This document shows positions 43,280 to 51,077 of a stretch of 64,000 nucleotides of DNA, piece after piece. Under the pieces are notes generated by a model. That model saw only the letters and a program-made list of their open reading frames with translations. It was not told the origin of the DNA and ran no database searches. This DNA comes from Actinomadura meyerae (GTDB lineage: Bacteria > Actinomycetota > Actinomycetes > Streptosporangiales > Streptosporangiaceae). The stretch covers positions 1 to 64,000 of the forward strand of contig NZ_FZOR01000034.1 of the NCBI RefSeq assembly GCF_900188445.1, given 5' to 3'. The position numbers and the translations under genes were made by a program. How positions within the stretch are numbered: position 1 is the first letter of the stretch; every line of letters starts with the position of its first letter.

Positions 43280-44077
43280 ATGCGAGCGGTACTGGCACGC
43301 GCCGCCGTGCTGGCCGGCGCGTTCACAGCGGGGGCCGTGGCGGCACGTGCCGCGACCATCCCTCACCTCCGCCGGCTGACCGCGGACCTGCAGCGTTCCC
43401 GGGAGCGCATCCTCGCCAGCCGGGAGGAGGAGCGGCGGCGGCTGCGGCACGACCTGCACGACGGGCTCGGGCCCACGCTCGCCAGCCTCGCCATGTCGCT
43501 GGACGCCGCCCGCATCACGCTCGCCTGCGAACCGGAGCGGGCCGACCCGCTCCTCGCCGACGTCCGGGACCGGCTGGCCAGCGCCGTCGGCGAGATCCGC
43601 GACCTCGCGCACGGGCTGCGGCCGCCCGCGCTGGACGACCTCGGCCTCGTCGCCGCGATCGAGTCGTTCGCCGACGGCTGCTGCGAGCGCGTCGACGTCC
43701 GGTTCGACGGCGAGCCCTCCGGCCTGCCCGCCGCGGTGGAGGTCGCCGCGTACCGGATCGCGCAGGAGGCGCTGACGAACGTCCGGCTGCACGCGCCGGC
43801 GAGCTGCGCGTCCGTCCGGCTCAAGCGCGACGCCGACCTGCACCTGGTGGTGGCCGACAGCGGCCCCGGCCTGCCCGACGCCGTGCGCGGCGCCGGGCCC
43901 CGGCCCGCCCGGGGGCTCGCCGCGATGCGCGAGTGGGCCGCCGAGGTCGGCGGCAGCTGCGAGATCACCACCCGCAGCGGCGGCGGCACCCGCGTCGCGG
44001 TCCGGCTGCCGCTCGGCGCCGCGGAGACCGCCGCCGGGTATCATCGACGTCCCTCGGTCGGGAGAAGGCGGGCGTAG
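43280..44077 (+). CDS. NarL-type sensor histidine kinase, minimal (265 aa)
   Basis: Short N-terminal hydrophobic segment (LARAAVLAGAFTAGAVAA) and a brief coiled coil lead into the HisKA_3 box EEERRRLRHDLHDGLGPTLASLAM, with the phosphorylated histidine near residue 60. The HATPase domain has EALTNVRLHA, DSGPGLP and SGGGTRVAVRLPL. There is no sizeable sensor domain, so signal input may come from a partner or the membrane. ATG 43280 follows GAGAGAGGGACGGG. The stop abuts the start of the response regulator. Together they form one two-component unit. Confidence 0.9.
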   Translation: MRAVLARAAVLAGAFTAGAVAARAATIPHLRRLTADLQRSRERILASREEERRRLRHDLHDGLGPTLASLAMSLDAARITLACEPERADPLLADVRDRLASAVGEIRDLAHGLRPPALDDLGLVAAIESFADGCCERVDVRFDGEPSGLPAAVEVAAYRIAQEALTNVRLHAPASCASVRLKRDADLHLVVADSGPGLPDAVRGAGPRPARGLAAMREWAAEVGGSCEITTRSGGGTRVAVRLPLGAAETAAGYHRRPSVGRRRA

Positions 44078-44734
44078 ATGTCGGAGACCATCCGGGTCCT
44101 CATCACCGACGACCACCCGGTGTTCCGGCAGGGCCTGAAGGGCCTCCTGCAGGCGCTGGGCGTCGAGGTCGTCGGCGAGGCCGAGAACGGGCCGCAGGCC
44201 GTGCGGATGGCGGCCGAGCTGCAACCGGACGTCGTCGTGATGGACCTGCACATGCCCGGCGGCAACGGCATCGAGGCGACCCGCACCATCACCCGCACGA
44301 GCCCGCGCATCGGCGTGCTCGTGCTCACCATGTTCCGCGACGACGACTCGGTGTTCGCGGCGATGCGCGCCGGCGCCCGCGGCTACCTGCTGAAGGAGTC
44401 GGGCGCCGAGGAGATCGCGCGCGCCGTCCGCGCGGTCGCGGCGGGCGAGGCCATCTACGGCCCGGAGATCGCGCGCCGCGTGCTCACCTACTTCACCGAC
44501 ATGCCCGACCCGCGGCAGGCCGCGTTCCCGGAGCTGACCGAGCGGGAGCGGGAGGTCCTCGAACTGATCGCGCAGGGCCGCAGCAACGCCGAGATCGCCG
44601 CGACGCTCTTCCTCAGCCAGAAGACCGTCCGCAACCACGTCTCGAACATCTTCATGAAGCTGCACGTCGCCGACCGCGCGCAGGCCATCGTCCTCGCCCG
44701 CGAGGCCGGCCTCGGCGAGTCCGCCCCGCGCTGA
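44078..44734 (+). CDS. NarL/FixJ-family response regulator (218 aa)
   Basis: Receiver domain with acidic pair ITDDHP, phospho-acceptor aspartate in DVVVMDLHMPGGNG (about residue 55), Thr/Lys switch residues (VLTMF, YLLKES). The C-terminal LuxR helix-turn-helix has LTEREREVLELIAQGRSNAEIAATLFLSQKTVRNHV in outline. Begins with no gap after the kinase gene and ends before a strong hairpin. Target genes unknown. Confidence 0.93.
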   Translation: MSETIRVLITDDHPVFRQGLKGLLQALGVEVVGEAENGPQAVRMAAELQPDVVVMDLHMPGGNGIEATRTITRTSPRIGVLVLTMFRDDDSVFAAMRAGARGYLLKESGAEEIARAVRAVAAGEAIYGPEIARRVLTYFTDMPDPRQAAFPELTEREREVLELIAQGRSNAEIAATLFLSQKTVRNHVSNIFMKLHVADRAQAIVLAREAGLGESAPR

Positions 44735-44844
44735 CCCCGCGCGCCGCCGGGCCGAGGCGCCCGTGTACCCGCCAGGACGGCCGGGGCCGTCCCGGCGGCG
44801 GCCTTCATCCTGTTCCGCGGCCTCCGCCTCCCTGAGACGCCGGA

Positions 44845-44872
44845 ACGCCCCCGGCCGGGTGGCCGGGGGCGT
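44845..44872. terminator. Bidirectional terminator between response regulator and clpX
   Basis: A 12-bp perfect stem ACGCCCCCGGCC/GGCCGGGGGCGT with a four-base loop lies between converging stops. Confidence 0.7.
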
Positions 44873-44895
44873 CCCTGGGCGGTTCTCGCTCCGCC

Positions 44896-46170
44896 CTACG
44901 CGCTCTTCTCGCGCGGTTCCCGCTTGGGGCGGTCGCGCGGGACGAGGGTCGGGTTCACGTGCTCCAGGACGGCCTCGCGGGTGATCACCACGCGGGCGAC
45001 GTCCTGGCGGCTCGGCACCTCGTACATCACCGAGAGGAGGACCTCCTCCATGATGGCCCGCAGGCCGCGGGCGCCGGTGCCGCGCAGGATGGCCTGGTCG
45101 GCGATCGCCTCCAGGGCGTCGTCGGTGAACTCCAGGTCGACCCCGTCGAGCTCGAAGAGCCGGTGGTACTGGCGGACCAGCGCGTTCTTCGGCTCGGTGA
45201 GGATGTTGATCAGGGCCTCGCGGTCCAGGTTGTGCACCGAGGTGATCACCGGGAGCCGGCCGATGAACTCGGGGATCATCCCGAACTTCAGCAGGTCCTC
45301 CGGCATGACGTCGCCGAGCACCGCCGACGACTCCTCGAAGTCGGACTTGGAGCGGATCTGCGCGCCGAACCCCATGCCCTGCTTGCCGACCCGGGACTCG
45401 ACGATCTTCTCCAGCCCGGCGAAGGCGCCACCGCAGATGAACAGCACGTTCGTGGTGTCGATCTGGATGAACTCCTGGTGCGGGTGCTTGCGGCCGCCCT
45501 GCGGCGGGACGCTCGCGGTCGTGCCCTCCAGGATCTTCAGCAGCGCCTGCTGGACGCCCTCACCCGAGACGTCCCGGGTGATCGACGGGTTCTCGCTCTT
45601 GCGGGCGACCTTGTCGACCTCGTCGATGTAGATGATCCCGGTCTCGGCCTTCTTCACGTCGTAGTCGGCCGCCTGGATCAGTTTGAGGAGGATGTTCTCG
45701 ACGTCCTCCCCGACGTATCCGGCCTCCGTCAGCGCCGTGGCGTCCGCGATCGCGAACGGGACGTTGAGGAGTTTGGCGAGCGTCTGCGCGAGCAGCGTCT
45801 TGCCGGATCCGGTCGGGCCGAGCAGCAGGATGTTGGACTTGCCGATCTCGACCGGGTCGTCCCTGCCGGTGTCGCCCGACTGGATCCGCTTGTAGTGGTT
45901 GTAGACGGCGACGGAGAGCGCCTTCTTCGCCGTCTCCTGCCCGATCACGTAGGAGTCGAGGAACTCGTAGATCTCCCGCGGCTTGGGCAGGTTGTCCCAC
46001 TTGAGGTCGGAGGTCTCGGAGAGCTCCTCCTCGATGATCTCGTTGCAGAGATCGATGCACTCGTCGCAGATGTACACGCCCGGACCCGCGATGAGCTTCT
46101 TGACCTGCTTCTGGCTCTTCCCGCAGAACGAGCACTTGAGCAGGTCACCACCGTCGCCGATGCGTGCCAC
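44896..46170 (-). CDS. clpX: ATP-dependent Clp protease ATP-binding subunit ClpX (424 aa)
   Basis: Unfoldase that feeds ClpP. The N-terminal zinc domain has CSFCGK and CDEC. AAA+ motifs are GPTGSGKTLLAQTLA, the Walker B region IIYIDEVDKVA, sensor NVLFICGGAFAGLE and the C-terminal GARGLRAIMEEVLL. An IGF-type loop for ClpP docking is probably the IGMG-like segment near GKQGMGF. Full length. Follows clpP2 after 173 bp. Confidence 0.97.
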   Translation of the reverse strand: MARIGDGGDLLKCSFCGKSQKQVKKLIAGPGVYICDECIDLCNEIIEEELSETSDLKWDNLPKPREIYEFLDSYVIGQETAKKALSVAVYNHYKRIQSGDTGRDDPVEIGKSNILLLGPTGSGKTLLAQTLAKLLNVPFAIADATALTEAGYVGEDVENILLKLIQAADYDVKKAETGIIYIDEVDKVARKSENPSITRDVSGEGVQQALLKILEGTTASVPPQGGRKHPHQEFIQIDTTNVLFICGGAFAGLEKIVESRVGKQGMGFGAQIRSKSDFEESSAVLGDVMPEDLLKFGMIPEFIGRLPVITSVHNLDREALINILTEPKNALVRQYHRLFELDGVDLEFTDDALEAIADQAILRGTGARGLRAIMEEVLLSVMYEVPSRQDVARVVITREAVLEHVNPTLVPRDRPKREPREKSA

Positions 46171-46343
46171 CCAACTGTCTCCTTTTCGTGGGGCCGCGCG
46201 CCTTGAGAGATGCGGCGCAGCTCGGTTGCGTCCCGAAGGCTCTCGACGTTGGACTCGACGTTACCGCCTCCGACGGACTTGGAAAGCCCCTCGCCCGGAA
46301 GTGTGGCGCCCGGGCTCGGGGACTCTCCCGTCCTTGTGCCGTC

Positions 46344-47027
46344 TCAGGACGACACTACCTCGGCTTTCCGCTTCCTGCTGGCGAAGACGTCGTCGATGAG
46401 GCCGTAGTCCTTGGCCTCGTCCGCCGTCAGGATCTTGTCGCGCTCGATGTCGCGCTGGACCTGGTCGATGCTCCGGCCGCTGTGCTCGGCCAGGATGCTC
46501 TCCAGGAGCTCGCGGATCCGCATGATCTCGCGCGCCTGGATCTCGATGTCGCTGGACTGCCCGTAGGTGCCCTCGGTCGCGGGCTGGTGGATCAGGATCC
46601 GCGAGTTGGGCAGGGCGGCCCGCTTGCCGGGCGTGCCGGCCGCGAGCAGCACCGCGGCGGCGGAGGCGGCCTGGCCGATGCAGACCGTCTGGATGTCCGG
46701 CTTGACGAACTGCATCGTGTCGTAGATCGCCGTCATGGCGGTGAACGACCCGCCCGGGGAGTTGATGTAGATGCTGATGTCCCGGTCGGGGTCGATGGAC
46801 TCCAGCGTGATCAGCTGGGCCATCACGTCGTTCGCGGACGCGTCGTCGATCTGCACGCCGAGGAAGATGATGCGCTCCTCGAACAGCTTGTTGTACGGGT
46901 TCATCTCCTTGACCCCGTACGTGGTGCGCTCGACGAACGACGGAATGATGTAGCGGTTGTCGACCGGCATCGGGCCGGCGCCCGGCCGGACGATGTCGGC
47001 GAAACCGGGACGGTACAGGTCGCTCAT
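46344..47027 (-). CDS. clpP2: ATP-dependent Clp protease proteolytic subunit ClpP2 (227 aa)
   Basis: Serine peptidase with catalytic Ser in CIGQAASAAAVLL, His in RILIHQP and the later Asp in the handle region (QRDIERDKILTADEA). Begins MSDLYRPGFADIVRPG, the extended N-terminus typical of actinobacterial ClpP2. Lies 28 bp after clpP1. In this phylum the active protease is a mixed ClpP1-ClpP2 tetradecamer. Confidence 0.95.
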   Translation of the reverse strand: MSDLYRPGFADIVRPGAGPMPVDNRYIIPSFVERTTYGVKEMNPYNKLFEERIIFLGVQIDDASANDVMAQLITLESIDPDRDISIYINSPGGSFTAMTAIYDTMQFVKPDIQTVCIGQAASAAAVLLAAGTPGKRAALPNSRILIHQPATEGTYGQSSDIEIQAREIMRIRELLESILAEHSGRSIDQVQRDIERDKILTADEAKDYGLIDDVFASRKRKAEVVSS

Positions 47028-47055
47028 GGTGGGCCTCCGATCAGTGGTCAGGTCG

Positions 47056-47694
47056 TCAGGAGACGGGGCCCTCGGAGGGCACCTGGTTGGCGCTGAGCAC
47101 CACGTGGTCGACGAACCCGTAGTCCTTGGCCTCGTCGGCGGTGAACCAGCGGTCCCGGTCGGAGTCGCGCTCGATCTGCTCGAGCGCCTGGCCGGTGTGC
47201 TCGGAGATCTTCTCGGCGAGCGTCTTCTTCACATAGAGCATCTGCTCGGCCTGGATCTTGATGTCGGAGGCCGTGCCGCCGATCCCGCCGGACGGCTGGT
47301 GCATCATGATCCGGGCGTGCGGCAGCGCGTAGCGCTTGCCGTGGGTGCCCGCGCAGAGCAGGAACTGGCCCATCGACGCGGCGAGGCCCATGCCCACCGT
47401 CACGATGTCGTTCGGGACGTACTGCATGATGTCGTAGATCGCCATGCCGGCGGTGACGGAGCCACCTGGCGAGTTGATGTAGAGCGTGATGTCGCGGCGG
47501 CCGTCCTCGGCCGACAGCAGCAGGAGCTCGGCGCAGATGCGGTTGGCGATGTCGTCGTCGACCTGCTGGCCGAGGAAGACGATGCGCTCGCGCAGCAGCC
47601 GCTGGAACAGCTGGTCGCCCAGAGGCAACAGGGGCGCCTCGGCGACCCGCGCCTGGATCCGCGACGACTCGTCGAAAGTCGGAGGCATGCTCAC
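47056..47694 (-). CDS. clpP1: ATP-dependent Clp protease proteolytic subunit ClpP1 (212 aa)
   Basis: Catalytic Ser in GMGLAASMGQFLL, His in ARIMMHQPSGG, Asp within IERDSDRDRWF. The GTG at 47694 (VSMPPTFDESS) has GGAGG eight bases upstream and gives a normal length. An ATG at 47739 adds 15 residues, also has a purine run, and cannot be excluded. First gene of clpP1-clpP2-clpX. A ClgR-like palindrome is upstream and a terminator cuts off trigger factor. Confidence 0.94.
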   Translation of the reverse strand: MSMPPTFDESSRIQARVAEAPLLPLGDQLFQRLLRERIVFLGQQVDDDIANRICAELLLLSAEDGRRDITLYINSPGGSVTAGMAIYDIMQYVPNDIVTVGMGLAASMGQFLLCAGTHGKRYALPHARIMMHQPSGGIGGTASDIKIQAEQMLYVKKTLAEKISEHTGQALEQIERDSDRDRWFTADEAKDYGFVDHVVLSANQVPSEGPVS

Positions 47695-47779
47695 CGGGTG
47701 TTCCTCCGGTCCTTTTAATCGGTTCGGATGCTTGGACATTAACGCGCTCCCGGGCCCGGTTAAGCCCGGGGGGCCGCCT

Positions 47780-47796
47780 TTTCGCCAGGGGCGTAC
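47780..47796 (-). promoter_or_regulatory. Putative ClgR operator upstream of clpP1
   Basis: Minus-strand GTACGCCCCTGGCGAAA holds inverted arms CGCC/GGCG around three bases, with flanking TAC and AA. This resembles the ClgR sites known before actinobacterial clpP operons. It sits about 90-100 bp before the chosen clpP1 start. Similarity is partial. Confidence 0.4.
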
Positions 47797-47987
47797 CCGC
47801 GTGCGGGCGGATGTCCCGCGCGTTCCGGACGATCTTCGCCGACGCGGCGGCCCGCGGAGCGGCCCGGCACGGCCCCGACATGGCCCGGGACGCCCCCGGC
47901 GCGCCGCGGGACGATCCGGCACACCGCGGGACGGCCCTGGACGACTCGGCGCGCCGCGGGGCCCGCCGGGGCGGTCCGGCCGGAATG

Positions 47988-48028
47988 GGACACGCCCCGC
48001 ACCCGGTGGCCGGGTGCGGGGCGTGTCC
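47988..48028 (-). terminator. Long perfect hairpin terminator after tig
   Basis: A 19-bp uninterrupted stem (47988-48006 with 48010-48028) and a three-base loop lie about 70 bp after the trigger factor stop. This is the longest perfect stem I found in the window. Confidence 0.75.
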
Positions 48029-48096
48029 GCGATGCGCCGGGGACGTCCCGGAGGCGCGCGGCCTCCCCCCTGCGGCGGGGCGAGGCCTCAGCGGCC

Positions 48097-49569
48097 TCAG
48101 GCGTCCTTGTCCTTGGCGTCCTTCTCGTCCTTCGCCTCGGCGGCCGGGGCCTCCTCAGCGGCGGCCTCAGCGGCCTCGGCGGGCTCGGCGGGCGCCTCCT
48201 CGGCGTCCTCGCCCTCCTCCGCCCGGACGGTCTCGCCGGTCTCGCCGTTCAGCTCGCGCTGGACGGCCTCGACGTCGATCTCGTTGCCCGACTCGTCCTT
48301 GACGGTGACGTGCTCGACGACGAGGTTCAGCGCCTTGCTGCGCAGCACCTCCGAGACGATCGCCGGGAGCTGGTTGTTCTGCGTCAGGTACTCGGCGAGC
48401 TGCTGGGGCTGCACGCCCATCTGCATCGCCTGCGAGACGACGTACTCGCTCAGCTCCTCGTTCTCGACGCCCAGCTCCTCCTGGACGGCGAGCTGGTCGA
48501 GGACGAACCCGCCCTTGACCGCGAGGCGGGCGGCGTCGGCGACCTCGGTGTCGAACTCCTCGGCCGTCTTCTCCTCCTCCTTGAGGTAGTCCTCCTTGGA
48601 CATGCCGGCCATCTGGAGCTGCTGCTCCAGCTGCTGGTTGCGGCGGCCGATCTCCTCTTCCACGACCTTCTCCGGAAGCGGGATGTCGACCTTCTCCAGC
48701 AGCGCCTCGAGGGCCTTGTCGCGCGCCTCGGACAGCTGCTGCAGCTTCACCTGCCGGCCGAGCCGGGTCCGGACGTCCTCGCGCAGCTCGTCGATGGTGT
48801 CGAACTCGCTGGCGAGCTGGGCGAACTCGTCGTCCAGGTCGGGCAGGTTCTTGACCTTGACGCTCTGCACCGTGACGGTGATCTCGGCCTCCTCGCCGGC
48901 GTGCTCGCCGCCGGTCAGGGTGCCGGTGAACGTGGCCTCCTCGCCGGCGGCCAGGCCGGTCAGCGCCTCGTCCAGCCCCTCGATGGCCGACTTGCTGCCG
49001 ACCTCGTAGGAGTAGCCGGTGGTGGAGGCGTCCTCCACCTCCTCGCCGTCGATCCGGGCGACCAGGTCGATGGAGACGAAGTCGCCCTCCTCGGCGGCGC
49101 GCTCGGCGTTGGTGAGGGAGGCGAACCGCTCGCGCAGGTTGCCGAGGGTCTCCTCGACCTGCTCCTCGGTGACCTCGGCGTCGTCCACCACGACCTCGAG
49201 GCCGTCGTAGTCGGGCACCTCGAACTTCGGCCGGATGTCGACCTCGGCGGTGAACGCGAACTGGGTGCCGTCGTCCAGCTCGGTCACCTCGACGTCGGGC
49301 TGCCCGAGCACGAAGATCTCGGACTCCTCGACGGCGCGGCCGTACAGCTCCGGCAGGGCGTCGTTGACGGCCTCCTGGAGGACCGCACCCCGGCCGACGT
49401 ACTTGTCGATCAGCGGGGCGGGGACCTTGCCGGGCCGGAAGCCCTTGATCCGCACCTGCTGCGAGATCTCCTTGTACGCCTTGTCGAGGTTCGGCTTGAG
49501 CTCGTCGAACGGAACCTCGACGGTGAGCTTGACCCGGGTGGGGGTCAGCTCCTCGACATCGGTCTTCAC
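48097..49569 (-). CDS. tig: Trigger factor chaperone (490 aa)
   Basis: Ribosome-bound folding chaperone. The N-terminal ribosome-binding domain holds the signature IKGFRPGKVPAPLIDKY (GFRxGKxP). The FKBP-like peptidyl-prolyl isomerase domain is about residues 160-245, then the helical C-terminal arms. A roughly 50-residue Glu/Ala/Asp/Lys tail (about 435-490) is longer than in E. coli and usual for actinobacteria. The upstream gene in the genomic order is divergent, so tig is its own unit. Confidence 0.96.
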   Translation of the reverse strand: MKTDVEELTPTRVKLTVEVPFDELKPNLDKAYKEISQQVRIKGFRPGKVPAPLIDKYVGRGAVLQEAVNDALPELYGRAVEESEIFVLGQPDVEVTELDDGTQFAFTAEVDIRPKFEVPDYDGLEVVVDDAEVTEEQVEETLGNLRERFASLTNAERAAEEGDFVSIDLVARIDGEEVEDASTTGYSYEVGSKSAIEGLDEALTGLAAGEEATFTGTLTGGEHAGEEAEITVTVQSVKVKNLPDLDDEFAQLASEFDTIDELREDVRTRLGRQVKLQQLSEARDKALEALLEKVDIPLPEKVVEEEIGRRNQQLEQQLQMAGMSKEDYLKEEEKTAEEFDTEVADAARLAVKGGFVLDQLAVQEELGVENEELSEYVVSQAMQMGVQPQQLAEYLTQNNQLPAIVSEVLRSKALNLVVEHVTVKDESGNEIDVEAVQRELNGETGETVRAEEGEDAEEAPAEPAEAAEAAAEEAPAAEAKDEKDAKDKDA

Positions 49570-49796
49570 TGGGGTTGGTCTCCTTGATCGGGCGCTGTCT
49601 CGGCCGCGGCGTTCGACGCGTGCTCAACTCGAGGGGCGCGGGCACGCCGAGAGCCGGCTCCGCGCCTTCGCGCGCTCAAGTGTATGGGGTCGCGGCGCCG
49701 GCTGCGGACACCGGACGCCGGCAACACCGGCGAACACTGTCAACGATGCCGTACAGGCAGTGACATAAGTGCCGTGAACCCCCATACTCGTCCGGG

Positions 49797-51023
49797 ATGA
49801 ACGGGATAGCCGCGGCCTTCAGTGCGACCGGTCTCTACTACCTCGGGTTCGCCGTGTTCAAGCTGGCGGCGGACCGGATGCCCGCTCTGCGGGGCAACCG
49901 CATCGCGCACATGATCTGGACGATCGTGCGCAACTGGATCTTCCTGATCGCGCTGGCGATCGTGCTCGGCGGGCTCACCCTGCAGATCATGGCGCTGCGG
50001 AACCTGCCGCTGTCCACCGCCGTGCCGATCTTCATGTCCGGCATCGTGCCGCTGCTGCTGATCGCGCTCGCGTTCTTCGGCGAGCGGCTCACCGCGCGCG
50101 AGTGGCTGAGCCTGCTGCTGACGGGCGCGGCGATCCTGCTGCTGACCGCGTCCCTCAACGGGGACGAGCCGATCGGCTCGGCGGACGCCCCGCTGTGGAA
50201 GATCGCCATCGTGGTGGCGCCGGCGGTGCTGGTCCCGGTGCTCATCCTCGTGCTCGGCGACCACCGGCCGGACGGCCGGCACGCGCGCCCGGTCACCGGC
50301 ATCGCCTACGGGCTCAGCGCCGGCTTCCCGGTCGGCACCGCCGAGCTGGCGATCAAGGGGTGGAGCGACGACCCGCACGCCGCCGACGCCGGCATCCTCG
50401 CGACGCCGTGGCCGTACCTGACCGTGGTGGCGGCCGCCATCGGGTTCGGGATCATGGTGACGGCGTTCCAGCGCTGCCGGGTCTCGATCGTCGCGACGGT
50501 CATGACGGTGGCCGCGAAGTCCTACCTGCTCGCGATGGGCTCGTTCCTGTACGCCGAGCCGTGGCCGCAGGACGCCCCCCGCTCGGCGATGCGGCTCGGC
50601 GCGCTGGCGCTCGGCGCGATCGCCGTCCTGCAGTTCCCGCGGCACCGGCCGGTCGAGGAGGGGCCGGGGGACGCCTCCGGCGAGGCCGGGGCCCGGGCGG
50701 ACGCCGCCGCCGCGCGCGACCCGTTCGGCGGGTCCTCGGTCGGCGGCCCGGTGCTGGGCGGGCCCCGGCTCGGCGAGGTGTACGGCGCTCCGGTGCCGCC
50801 GCCGCGCTCCCCCTACGCGCAGGACCCGCTCGGCCAGGGCCCCTACAACCGGCCGGAGGGATACGAGCACCCGCACGCCCAGCACGACGGAGGCGGGCAG
50901 GCCCCGCACGAGGCCCCGCACGAGGGGGCGTCGCGGGAGCCGGGCCCGCCGCGCCGCCCGATCCGTCCGCAGACGCCGACCGAGAGCGGGTCGGACGGGC
51001 GCTGGCGCGGCTTCAGCGAGTGA
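49797..51023 (+). CDS. DMT/EamA-like integral membrane protein with disordered C-terminal tail (408 aa)
   Basis: About nine to ten hydrophobic segments in residues 1-285, laid out as two EamA-like halves. These include LPLSTAVPIFMSGIVPLLLIALAFFGERLT, a typical drug/metabolite transporter junction. The last 120 residues are Pro/Gly/His-rich and disordered, with no membrane segments. Such proteins are conserved in Streptosporangiales and related actinomycetes without assigned substrate. ATG 49797 follows a GGGATGAACGGG-type context with weak Shine-Dalgarno, so it may be leaderless. Ends at a strong hairpin shared with tex. Confidence 0.75.
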   Translation: MNGIAAAFSATGLYYLGFAVFKLAADRMPALRGNRIAHMIWTIVRNWIFLIALAIVLGGLTLQIMALRNLPLSTAVPIFMSGIVPLLLIALAFFGERLTAREWLSLLLTGAAILLLTASLNGDEPIGSADAPLWKIAIVVAPAVLVPVLILVLGDHRPDGRHARPVTGIAYGLSAGFPVGTAELAIKGWSDDPHAADAGILATPWPYLTVVAAAIGFGIMVTAFQRCRVSIVATVMTVAAKSYLLAMGSFLYAEPWPQDAPRSAMRLGALALGAIAVLQFPRHRPVEEGPGDASGEAGARADAAAARDPFGGSSVGGPVLGGPRLGEVYGAPVPPPRSPYAQDPLGQGPYNRPEGYEHPHAQHDGGGQAPHEAPHEGASREPGPPRRPIRPQTPTESGSDGRWRGFSE

Positions 51024-51039
51024 ATCGCCGGACGTCGCA

Positions 51040-51068
51040 GTCCCCGGCCTCCGCCTGAGGCCGGGGAC
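51040..51068. terminator. Bidirectional terminator between DMT-like gene and tex
   Basis: A 12-bp perfect stem GTCCCCGGCCTC/GAGGCCGGGGAC with a five-base loop between converging stops. Confidence 0.7.
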
Positions 51069-51077
51069 CGGTACGTC

